This document shows positions 26,851-34,545 of a stretch of 64,000 nt of DNA, one piece after another (within the stretch, counting starts at the first letter, position 1; each line of letters opens with the position of its first letter). The notes under the pieces were generated by a model. The model had not been told where the DNA came from. It worked only from the letters and a program-made list of their open reading frames with translations, and made no database searches. Position numbers and translations under genes: made by a program. This stretch comes from Streptomonospora litoralis (lineage in GTDB: Bacteria > Actinomycetota > Actinomycetes > Streptosporangiales > Streptosporangiaceae): contig NZ_CP036455.1 of the NCBI RefSeq assembly GCF_004323735.1, positions 553,101-617,100 on the forward strand. The letters run 5' to 3'.

Positions 26851-26936
26851 GCCCGGCGAGGCCCGCGCCCGCGCCCGCGCCGGGCAGCGATTCCACCCCG
26901 GCGGCCGATGCCGGATGCGGCTGAGAGGATGCCGCT

Positions 26937-27401
26937 ATGGCCAAGCATCAGGTATCGCGCAGTGTTGTGATCGACGCACCCGCCGAACGGATCTTCGACA
27001 TCCTCCGTACACCGGGCCGCCACCACGAGTTCGACGGCTCCGGCACGGTCCAGCGGGCCAGTGGCGGCGACGAGCGCCTCGGCCCCGGCTCCCGCTTCGG
27101 CATGGACATGCGAATGGGCCTGCCCTACCGGATCGCGAACCGGGTCGTGGAGTACGAGGAGGACCGCCTGCTCGCGTGGCGGCACTTCGGCCCGCACATC
27201 TGGCGCTGGACGCTGGAACCCCTGGAGGACGGCACCACGCGCGTGACCGAGACCTTCGACTACCGGCGCGGCGCGCCCGCCTACATCCTCCTCGGCTATC
27301 CTGCCCGAAACGCCCGCGGCATCGAGCAGACCCTGCCCCGGCTCAAGCGCCTGGCCGAGGAGGGCGTGCCGGACAAGGACACCGCCGAAGGAGCCGAGTA
27401 G
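26937..27401 (+). CDS. SRPBCC-family (polyketide cyclase/dehydrase-like) protein
   Basis: 154 residues. It begins HQVSRSVVIDAPAERIFDILRTPGRHHEFDGSGTVQ, the typical START/SRPBCC N-terminus, and has the LEPLEDGTTRVTETFDY strand and a long C-terminal helix. It is a cytoplasmic hydrophobic-ligand-binding fold; the ligand is unknown. It is the last gene before repeat element 2. Confidence 0.85.
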   Translation: MAKHQVSRSVVIDAPAERIFDILRTPGRHHEFDGSGTVQRASGGDERLGPGSRFGMDMRMGLPYRIANRVVEYEEDRLLAWRHFGPHIWRWTLEPLEDGTTRVTETFDYRRGAPAYILLGYPARNARGIEQTLPRLKRLAEEGVPDKDTAEGAE

Positions 27402-27539
27402 GGCGTTCGTCGGCCTGCCGCGAGTTCCTCGACCGCCCTCGCGGGTGCGCCACGGGCCGCCGAGCCCCCGACCCGTCGGCGCGGCGCATCGGGGCCGCGG
27501 TCGACAAACCGGGGGCTCGGCGATTATGTGTACGGCGCG

Positions 27540-27950
27540 GCGGTGATTCGCTGTGCGGCCTTGTTGGTCGGCCGGGTGGCGGGTGGTCTTGGCTGAAAAG
27601 CGGCGCCGAGGTCGGCGGATGGCCGGGTCTGCGGTTGACGGGCCGGGTGCTCGCCGGTTGGGCGTGCGGCGGGGCGGCTCGGGTCTGCTGGGCGGCCTTG
27701 TGGTCGGCCGGGTGGCGGGTGGTCTTGGCTGAAGAGCGGCGGCGAGGTCGGGGGATGGCCGGGTCTGCGGTTGACGGGCCGGGTGCTCGCCGGTTGGGCG
27801 TGCGGCGGGGCGGCTCGGGTCTGCTGTGCGGCCTTGTGGTCGGCCGGGTGGCGGGTGGTCTTGGCTGAAGAGCGGCGGCGAGGTCGGGGGATGGCCGGGC
27901 CTGCGCCCAACGGGCCGGGTGCTCGCCGGTTGGGCGTGCGGCGGGGCGGC
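27540..27950 (+). repeat. Left tandem array, three 136-bp units
   Basis: The marker GTGCTCGCC recurs at 27647, 27783 and 27919, exactly 136 bp apart, and GGCCTT at 27558, 27694 and 27830. Units are over 90% alike by eye. Each carries the sequence GGCTGAA(A/G)AGCGGCG near its middle. Confidence 0.85.
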
Positions 27951-28090
27951 GACGGCGGCGGGGCCGGGCCTGCGGTGGGCGGGGCGGCGGTCGGGCAGCC
28001 GGGTCGGGGCCACGAGATGCACATACGTGCGGCGGCATCCGCCTCGGTGTCGCCCCGAGGTGCCACCGCGGAGCTCCCGTCGGCGACGCC

Positions 28091-28476
28091 CGGGCGCCAC
28101 GAGCGACGTGTCGTCGCCACCTCGGCCCCCGATCCGGCGCACCACCGGGGCCGTGCGGGCGCCCGCGACCGCACCCCGCCGCGCGGCCTCCGCCCGGTGC
28201 GGGTCCGGCCACAACACGGCGGTACCACGTCGGCCAACCGGCGCCGGTATGTCCGGTATGCCGGTTCACCCGGCGTCTATCGCGAACTTATGGCCGCGGA
28301 ATGCGCTTTCCTGCGACCATAAGTTCGCGATAGACGGGCCAAGCCGCGCCGCGTCTGTCTGCAGGGACGCGGGTTCAGGGGGTGAGTGCAACACCGGCTC
28401 CGCACGGAGGTGTTGTGATGAATACCCACCCCCGGGGGGGCGGCCCCCGCTGGCCGCCGCCACCGGCGAGCACCCG
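28091..28476. repeat. Duplicated 386-bp core (copy a)
   Basis: This segment matches 54035-54420 without gaps. I found only two differences, both in the loop of the central hairpin. It contains that hairpin, a second small inverted repeat CAACACC/GGTGTTG (28389-28415), and a conserved GGAGG-N7-ATG at 28406-28420. Confidence 0.85.
28274..28336. repeat. Central hairpin, family B copy 1
   Basis: Perfect 20-bp arms at 28274-28293 and 28317-28336 contain ATCGCGAACTTATGG and its complement; the loop is 23 bases. The AT content of the stem stands out against the surrounding sequence. Copy 2 is at 54218-54280. Confidence 0.85.
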
Positions 28477-29150
28477 GCCCGTCGATCGCGGGCCGGACCC
28501 CGCGCCGTCCTCGGTGCCCGTCGTTCTCCGTCAGGTGACCCGCCGCCCGGCAGACCACAGGGCCGCCCAGCGGACCCGACCCGCCCCGCTGCAACCGCCA
28601 CCGGCGAGCATCCGACCCGTCGACCGCAGGCCCGGCCCCGCTGCCACCGTCGCCGCCGCTTTTCCGGCAAGACCACCCGCCGCCCGGCAGACCACAGGGC
28701 CGCACAGCGGACCCGACCCGCCCCGCTGCAACCGCCACCGGCGAGCACCCGGCCCGTCGACCGCAGGCCCGGCCCCGCTGCCACCGTCGCCGCCGCTTTT
28801 CCGGCAAGTCCACCCGCCGCCCGGCAGATCAGCAAGGCCGCCCAGCGGACCCGACCCGCCCCGCTGCAATCGCCACCGGCGAGCACCCGGCCCGTCGACC
28901 GCAGGCCCGGCCCCGCTGTCACCGTCGCCGCCGCTTTTCCGGCAAGTCCACCCGCCGCCCGGCAGACCACAGGGCCGCCCAGCGGACCCGACCCGCCCCG
29001 CTGCAATCGCCACCGGCGAGCACCCGGCCCGTCGACCGCAGGCCCGGCCCCGCTGTCACCGTCGCCGCCGCTTTTCCGGCAAGTCCACCCGCCGCCCGGC
29101 AGACCACAGGGCCGCCCAGCGGACCCGACCCGCCCCACCGCACGCGCCAC
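28446..29150 (-). repeat. Right tandem array, five 137-bp units
   Basis: GGCGAG of the unit recurs at 28465, 28603, 28740, 28878 and 29015, and CGGCAG at 28548, 28685, 28822, 28960 and 29097, so the spacing is 137-138 bp. The reverse complement aligns with the left-array unit. The first unit is the most diverged; the last three are nearly identical. Confidence 0.85.
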
Positions 29151-29227
29151 CTACGAACCCCCGACCCACCACCGCCCCCCGCGCCGCACGCGCCCCCGGG
29201 CACGGCACCCGTGCCAGACTTGAGGGC

Positions 29228-30367
29228 ATGCCATCCTCGTTCGCCGAAGCGCGCGTCGACCTGGGCGCCATCAGTGAGAACGTCGCCGCCCTGGCGCGTC
29301 GCGCCCGCGGCGCGGCGGTCATGGGCGTCGTCAAGGCCGACGGCTACGGCCACGGCATGCTGCCCGCCACCCGCGCCATGCTCGCCGGCGGCGCCACCTG
29401 GCTGGGCACCGCCTTCATCGAGGAGGCGCTGGAGTTGCGCGGCGCCGGCATCACGTGCCCTGTCGTCGCCTGGATCCTGCCGCCCCACGCGCCCCTGGCC
29501 GCCGCGGTGGCGGCCGACATCGACCTGGGGGTCAGCGCTCCTCCGCTCATCGACGACATCGCCGCCGCGGCGCGCGAGACCGGGCGCCCCGCCCGCGTGC
29601 ACCTCAAGGCAGACACCGGACTGAACCGCGGCGGCCTCACCACCGAACAGTGGCCCGAGACCGTGGCCGCGGCGGCGCGGGCGGAGGCCGAAGGGCTGAT
29701 CCGGGTCACCGGCCTGTTCTCCCACTTCGCCTGCGCCGACGAGCCCGGCCACCCCTCCATCGCCGCCCAGACGAGCGCCTTCCACGAAGCGCTGGAAATC
29801 GCCGCCAAGGCCGGGCTGGCCCCCGAGGTGCGCCACCTGGCGAACTCGGCGGCCACCCTCACCCTGCCCGAGAGCCACTTCGACCTGGTACGCCCCGGCA
29901 TCGCGAGCTACGGCCTCAGCCCCATCCCCGGCCTGGCGGGCACCGGGCTGCGCCCGGCGATGACCCTGCGCACCTCCGTCGCCCTGGTCAAGCGCGTGCC
30001 CGGCGGCAGCGGGGTCTCCTACGGGCATCGCTACACCACCGACGCGCCGACCAATCTCGCGCTCATCCCGCTCGGCTACGGCGACGGTATCCCCCGGGCG
30101 GCGACGAACACCGGGCCGGTCTTCGTGGCGGGCAAGCGCCGGACCGTCTCCGGCACAGTCTGCATGGACCAGTTCATGGTCGACATCGGCGACGACGCGA
30201 GCACCGCCAAAGCCGCCGGGGACGGACCCGAGGCCGTGCTGTTCGGCCCCGGCGATTACGGCGAGCCCACCGCCCAGGACTGGGCGGACGTGCTGGGCAC
30301 CATCCCCTACGAGATCGTCACGCGGATCTCCGCGCGTGTTCCGCGGGTCTACGACGGCGCCGACTGA
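29228..30367 (+). CDS. alr: Alanine racemase
   Basis: 379 residues from ATG 29228. PLP-dependent: FAEARVDLGAISENVAAL, PLP lysine in VMGVVKADGYGHG, the catalytic Tyr region SGVSYGHRYTT, and GTVCMDQFMVDIGD. It interconverts L- and D-alanine for peptidoglycan. The ribosome site is poor (GAGGG is only one base from the ATG); a leaderless transcript or an upstream start is possible. The frame stays open upstream through the whole right repeat array to a good ribosome site and ATG at 28418. Next come the t6A genes, the usual actinobacterial order. Confidence 0.95.
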   Translation: MPSSFAEARVDLGAISENVAALARRARGAAVMGVVKADGYGHGMLPATRAMLAGGATWLGTAFIEEALELRGAGITCPVVAWILPPHAPLAAAVAADIDLGVSAPPLIDDIAAAARETGRPARVHLKADTGLNRGGLTTEQWPETVAAAARAEAEGLIRVTGLFSHFACADEPGHPSIAAQTSAFHEALEIAAKAGLAPEVRHLANSAATLTLPESHFDLVRPGIASYGLSPIPGLAGTGLRPAMTLRTSVALVKRVPGGSGVSYGHRYTTDAPTNLALIPLGYGDGIPRAATNTGPVFVAGKRRTVSGTVCMDQFMVDIGDDASTAKAAGDGPEAVLFGPGDYGEPTAQDWADVLGTIPYEIVTRISARVPRVYDGAD

Positions 30368-30546
30368 TAACCACCGGCCCCAGGGGCCGCCCGGTCCGCG
30401 CCGCGCGGGGCCTGACCGCCGCCCGCACGGCACACCGGTCGGCGAGCGCCCGGTGCCCGGCCGTGCGCCCCGGTGCCCGCGCGCGCCTACCCTGGTTACG
30501 TGGACGGAACCGCCGCCGCACCCGACCGAGACACCGCTGCGAGCCC

Positions 30547-31077
30547 ATGACCGAGACCACCCGCGCCGCCGCACCGGCGCCTTCCCACGCCCCGGGCGGT
30601 ACCGGCGGCGACACCCGCACCGCCTTCCGCACCGCCGCGACGGATGCCGAGATGCGCGCGCTCGGCCGCCGCATCGCGGCCGAGTTGCGCCCCGGCGACC
30701 TGCTGATCCTCAGCGGGCCCCTGGGCGCCGGTAAGACGACCCTGACCCAGGGCATCGGCGAAGGGCTGGACGTGCGCGGGCCCATCACCTCGCCCACCTT
30801 CGTCATCGCCCGTGTGCATCCCCCGCTGTCGGGCGGCCCCGCGCTCGTACACGCCGACGCCTACCGCCTCGGCGGCCCGGACGAGCTCGACGACCTCGAC
30901 CTCGACACCGGCCTCGGCGAGTCCGTCACCGTCGTCGAATGGGGCGAGGGCATCGCCGAGGACCTCACCGACGAGCGGCTGGAGATCACCATCGCCCGCC
31001 GGGCCGACGACATCCGCGGCATCACCCTGACCGGCATCGGCGCGCGCTGGGCCGGCGCCGCCCTGTACGCGGACTAG
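30547..31077 (+). CDS. tsaE: tRNA t6A biosynthesis ATPase TsaE
   Basis: 176 residues from an ATG. P-loop LILSGPLGAGKTTLTQGIGEGL and ITSPTFVIARVHPPL with HADAYRLGGPDEL identify TsaE. It hydrolyses ATP to reset the TsaB-TsaD complex during threonylcarbamoylation of tRNA A37. An N-terminal ~25-residue Ala/Pro extension is not conserved. It is 11 bp upstream of tsaB. Confidence 0.95.
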   Translation: MTETTRAAAPAPSHAPGGTGGDTRTAFRTAATDAEMRALGRRIAAELRPGDLLILSGPLGAGKTTLTQGIGEGLDVRGPITSPTFVIARVHPPLSGGPALVHADAYRLGGPDELDDLDLDTGLGESVTVVEWGEGIAEDLTDERLEITIARRADDIRGITLTGIGARWAGAALYAD

Positions 31078-31088
31078 GCTGGCTCACC

Positions 31089-31772
31089 GTGCTCCTCCTG
31101 GCTTTCGATACCGCAACCCCGGCTGTCACCAGCGCCGTCTGCGAAGCCGACGACGGCGGCGGCAGCGGCAGCGTTAGTGTCCGCGCCGCCGCCTCCACCG
31201 TCGACGCCCGGCACCACGGCGAACTGCTGAGCCCCCAGATCGCCGACGTGCTGTCGCGCGCGGGCGCGGAGGTCACCGATCTCACCCATATCGCGGTGGG
31301 CATCGGGCCCGGCCCCTACACCGGCCTGCGCGTGGGGCTGGCCACCGCGCACGCCCTGGCCGAGGCCCTGAACGTCCCCTGCCACGGCATCCCCACCCTC
31401 GATGCGCTCGCGTTCGCCTCCGGCCGCGAGGAACCGTTCGTCGCCGCCACCGACGCGCGGCGCAAGGAGGTCTTCTGGGCGCGCTTCGCCGACGCGCGCA
31501 CCCGTACCTCCGACATCGCCGTCGACCGCCCGTCGGCGGTGGACACCGCGGGGCTGCCCGTCATCGGGCACGGCGCGCACCTCTACGCCGACGTGCTCGG
31601 CCCGGCGGCCGGCGCCGAGCCGCACTATCCCACGGCCGAGGCGCTCGGCGAGGTCGCGCTGCGCCGCCTGGCCGCCGGCGCGGAACTCGACGAACCCCGC
31701 CCGCTCTACCTGCGCCGGCCCGACGCCGCCGAGCCCACCGCGCCGAAGAAGGTGAGCCAGTGGCAGGTATGA
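31089..31772 (+). CDS. tsaB: tRNA t6A biosynthesis protein TsaB
   Basis: 227 residues from a GTG at 31089. ASKHA fold: LLLAFDTATPAVTSAVCE, RHHGELLSPQIADVLSRAG, and IGPGPYTGLRVGLATAHALAEAL. It is the non-catalytic scaffold that pairs with TsaD. The stop overlaps the rimI ATG (ATGA). Confidence 0.95.
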   Translation: MLLLAFDTATPAVTSAVCEADDGGGSGSVSVRAAASTVDARHHGELLSPQIADVLSRAGAEVTDLTHIAVGIGPGPYTGLRVGLATAHALAEALNVPCHGIPTLDALAFASGREEPFVAATDARRKEVFWARFADARTRTSDIAVDRPSAVDTAGLPVIGHGAHLYADVLGPAAGAEPHYPTAEALGEVALRRLAAGAELDEPRPLYLRRPDAAEPTAPKKVSQWQV

Positions 31773-32335
31773 GCCCCGGCTACCGGGTGCGGCCGATGAG
31801 CGAGTTCGACCTCCCGGCCGTGATGGAACTGGAGCGCGCGCTGTTCCCCGGCGACGCGTGGAGCGAGGACATGATGCGCTCGGAGCTCGCCGAGTCCACG
31901 CGGCACTACTACGTCGCCTGCCGCAGCGGCGGCGCTGCGGGCGAGGACGGACCGGTCATGGCCTACGCGGGCCTGCGCGCCGTCCCGCCGGACGGTGACG
32001 TGCAGACCATCGCCGTCGACCGGTCCTGGTGGGGCCGGGGGGTCGCCTCCGCGCTGCTGACCGAGCTGCTCGGCGCGGCCTATACACGCGGTGTGCGCGA
32101 AGTGCTCCTGGAGGTGCGCTCGGACAACCCGCGCGCCAAGGAGCTCTACCGCAGGTTCATGTTCACCGAGATCGGTGTGCGGCGCGGCTACTACCGCGAC
32201 GGCGTCGACGCCATCGTGATGCGCTGCTCCGCGCCGGCGGCGGCGATAGCCCGCACCCGGGGCGGCGAGCCGAGTGAGGCCCTGGAGTTCGGCGAGCCCG
32301 TCGAAGGGGCCGGCGAGGACGAGGAGAAGGCGTGA
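31769..32335 (+). CDS. rimI: Ribosomal protein S18-alanine N-acetyltransferase
   Basis: 188 residues from an ATG overlapping the tsaB stop; an in-frame GTG at 31760 is an alternative. GNAT fold with the RimI pattern [22 protein letters not shown] and [50 protein letters not shown]. It acetylates the N-terminal Ala of S18 in E. coli; actinobacterial RimI may have more targets. The last ~35 residues are an acidic extension. Confidence 0.93.
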   Translation: MSPGYRVRPMSEFDLPAVMELERALFPGDAWSEDMMRSELAESTRHYYVACRSGGAAGEDGPVMAYAGLRAVPPDGDVQTIAVDRSWWGRGVASALLTELLGAAYTRGVREVLLEVRSDNPRAKELYRRFMFTEIGVRRGYYRDGVDAIVMRCSAPAAAIARTRGGEPSEALEFGEPVEGAGEDEEKA

Positions 32336-33375
32336 TGAGTGCTGGGGACCTGCCCCTGATCCTGGGCATCGAGACCTCTTGCGACGAGACCGGCGTCGGG
32401 CTGGTGCGCGGTTGCGAGCTGCTCAGCGACGAGGTCGCATCCAGCGTCGACCAGCACGCCCGCTTCGGCGGGGTCGTGCCCGAGGTCGCCAGCCGGGCGC
32501 ACCTGGAGGCGATGACCCCGACGGTGCGCCGCGCCCTCGACAAGGCGGGGGTAACCCTGGCCGACGTCGACGCCGTCGCGGTGACCGCCGGTCCGGGCCT
32601 GGCCGGTGCGCTGCTGGTGGGCGTCTCGGCGGCGAAGGCGTACGCGATGGCGCTGGGGAAGCCGCTGTACGGCGTCAACCACCTGGTCGGCCACGTCGCC
32701 GTCGACCAGCTGGAGCACGGGCCGCTGCCCAAGCCCTCGATCGCCCTGCTCGTCTCCGGCGGACACACGTCTCTGCTGCTGGTGCGCGACCTGGCCACCG
32801 GCGTCCAGTCGCTGGGCGACACCGTCGACGACGCGGCCGGCGAGGCCTACGACAAGGTGGCCCGCCTGCTCGGTCTGCCCTACCCCGGCGGCCCGCCGAT
32901 CGACCGTGCGGCCCGTGAGGGCAGCGCGAAGGCGATCCGCTTCCCGCGCGGCAAGTGGGGCGACGGCACCTACGACTTCTCCTTCTCCGGGCTGAAGACC
33001 GCGGTCGCCCGCTGGGTGGAGGACAGCGCCCGCGACGGGCGCAGCCTTCCGGTGTCCGATATCGCCGCCGGCTTTCAGGAGTCGGTGGTCGACGTGCTCA
33101 CCCGCAAGGCCGTCGACGCCTGCTTGGAGCACGGCGTGGAGCACTTGGTGATCAGCGGCGGAGTGGCGGCCAACTCCCGCCTGCGCGCCCTCGCCGAGGA
33201 GCGCTGCGCCGACGCCGGTGTCACCCTGCGCGTGCCCCGTCCCCGACTGTGCACCGACAACGGCGCCATGATCGCCGCCCTCGGAGCAGAGGTGGTGGCC
33301 GCCGACCTGCCCCCGTCCACCCTGCGCCTGGCCACCGACACCTCACTGCCGGTGGACCGCACACTGGCGGCTTGA
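32335..33375 (+). CDS. tsaD: tRNA N6-adenosine threonylcarbamoyltransferase
   Basis: 346 residues from an ATG at 32335 with AGGAGA 7 bases upstream. ASKHA ATPase: [16 protein letters not shown], metal ligands in [22 protein letters not shown], and [10 protein letters not shown] near the C-terminus with the final Asp in CTDNGAMIA. It transfers threonylcarbamoyl from TC-AMP to tRNA A37. Last gene of the alr-tsaE-tsaB-rimI-tsaD run. Confidence 0.96.
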   Translation: MSAGDLPLILGIETSCDETGVGLVRGCELLSDEVASSVDQHARFGGVVPEVASRAHLEAMTPTVRRALDKAGVTLADVDAVAVTAGPGLAGALLVGVSAAKAYAMALGKPLYGVNHLVGHVAVDQLEHGPLPKPSIALLVSGGHTSLLLVRDLATGVQSLGDTVDDAAGEAYDKVARLLGLPYPGGPPIDRAAREGSAKAIRFPRGKWGDGTYDFSFSGLKTAVARWVEDSARDGRSLPVSDIAAGFQESVVDVLTRKAVDACLEHGVEHLVISGGVAANSRLRALAEERCADAGVTLRVPRPRLCTDNGAMIAALGAEVVAADLPPSTLRLATDTSLPVDRTLAA

Positions 33376-33469
33376 GCCGTCCGCGCACCGGCGCGGATCG
33401 TCCTGCCCGAACGCGTCGGCTACAGCGACCGAGTGTTCTCGGGGTCGGCGCTGGTATGTGGTCCGCTGC

Positions 33470-33783
33470 TTAAACAAGAAGCACGATCGCGAAGACCACA
33501 CTGCTCAAGGCCGGCACCAGCATGAGAGGCGCGAAACCACGCTGCTGGGAAGGGCTCCGTCCGTTGCGCGCATGCCAGACCAGCCAAGCCGACACGCATA
33601 TGCCAAGAGCCAGCTCCCACCACGCAAACGCAACGACCGCATCCACGGCATTCTCCGTAATTCTTGGCAGATGTACTGAGCGATCAACGCGGACACTCCG
33701 CTACCAGCTCCCAGCACTGTGGAGAATGCCCCAGCGGCAGCGGGGCGGACGACCAACGCTCGCGCGGCCGTGTACCCGGTCAA
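33470..33783 (-). pseudogene. Possible frameshifted small membrane protein
   Basis: Two hydrophobic pieces lie in different frames on the minus strand. The first runs from a TTG at 33783 with AGGA upstream: TGYTAARALVVRPAAAGAFSTVLGAGSGVSALIAQYIC. The second follows after a one-base shift near 33660: RITENAVDAVVAFAWWELALGICVSAWLVWHARNG and a last helix ending LSSVVFAIVLLV. Joined, they make a plausible ~104-residue protein with about four membrane segments. The second piece could alternatively be its own 58-residue gene from GTG 33646. The local GC content is lower than that of neighbouring genes, suggesting acquired DNA. Confidence 0.35.
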
Positions 33784-33824
33784 CGTCTGATCCTGAGAAC
33801 CGTCGACCCGCGCCCACCGGCTGC

Positions 33825-34409
33825 TCAGTCGTAGGTACGGAAGCCGGAGGTGTCGATACGCATGCCCGCCAAGGGAGCGGGCAGTTCGACTGTGTCGCCG
33901 AAGCGGGTGGAGTGCGTCGTGCGATAACCCCCGTCGACGGGATCGGAGTACACGAACACGTCGCCCTTTCGCGGATCGATCAGCAGATAGATCGGGATCC
34001 GCCACTCGGCGTAGGAGTCCAGTTTCTCGGTCGAGTCGATGGCCGCGTTACTGGGTGACGCGACCTCGACGACGAGATCGACGACGTCGGGGTCGAGCAG
34101 CCACCCTGACTCGTCCTCGAGACTGCGTGGCACCACGACCAGGTCAGGCGAGCAGTAATCGTCCTCGTCATCGAGGGACGCCACCGAGAACGCCTGCTGA
34201 GGCCACCTGGACGGATCGATCTGAGCGAAGATCTGCTGCTGAATACGGGTGATGATGCCGCCGTGTTTGAACGACGGCGTTGGGGACATCACGATTTTTC
34301 CCCTGATGATCTCGACCCGGAAGCCCTTGGGCTGCGGGGATGCCTCAACATGTCGCCGTAGCGCTCCGCCTTGGGGTTCGCGATCGGGGAGTCTCATCAG
34401 CATGCCCAC
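33825..34409 (-). CDS. Uma2-family (DUF820) endonuclease-like protein
   Basis: 194 residues. The Uma2 pattern is clear: RVEIIRGKIVMSPTPSFKHGGIITRIQQQI, then YCSPDLVVVPRS and DLVVEVASPSNAAIDSTEKLDSYAEWRIPIYLLIDPRKGDVFVYS. These supply the Asp, Glu and Lys of a PD-(D/E)XK nuclease fold. Such proteins are abundant in actinobacteria and cyanobacteria, often in mobile or defence contexts, but no biochemical role is established. It sits in a lower-GC insert in an otherwise conserved region. Confidence 0.88.
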   Translation of the reverse strand: MGMLMRLPDREPQGGALRRHVEASPQPKGFRVEIIRGKIVMSPTPSFKHGGIITRIQQQIFAQIDPSRWPQQAFSVASLDDEDDYCSPDLVVVPRSLEDESGWLLDPDVVDLVVEVASPSNAAIDSTEKLDSYAEWRIPIYLLIDPRKGDVFVYSDPVDGGYRTTHSTRFGDTVELPAPLAGMRIDTSGFRTYD

Positions 34410-34545
34410 TCCTCAGCGTCGGACTCGGTGACAGGTATACCCGCTCCTGCAAGGCGTGCCATCGTCTTCGTTCGCAGGGACCACGACAGAGGGGGACGAG
34501 CGGCACCCGTCGTGGATGCCGCTCGTCTTGATCCCGGTCCGACCG

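Larger units (their letters stand above)
27520..29150. repeat. Repeat element 2: convergent 137-bp arrays around a hairpin
   Basis: This 1.6-kb gap contains three plus-oriented ~136-bp units on the left, a unique centre with a 20-bp-arm hairpin, and five minus-oriented ~137-bp units on the right. The two arrays are homologous in inverted orientation. Open frames across it encode only Arg/Pro/Gly-rich sequence that shifts frame from copy to copy, because the unit is not a multiple of three. It lies between the SRPBCC gene and alr, both on the plus strand. Confidence 0.8.

Noticed and set aside
26685-28217. Long minus-strand frame rich in Pro, Arg and Thr through the left repeat array
   Set aside because: It reads through the 136-bp repeats, which change frame each copy, and runs antisense into the Nudix/SixA and SRPBCC genes.
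28446-29150. CRISPR-like array
   Set aside because: Units are 137 bp, contiguous and without spacers, and no cas genes are present.
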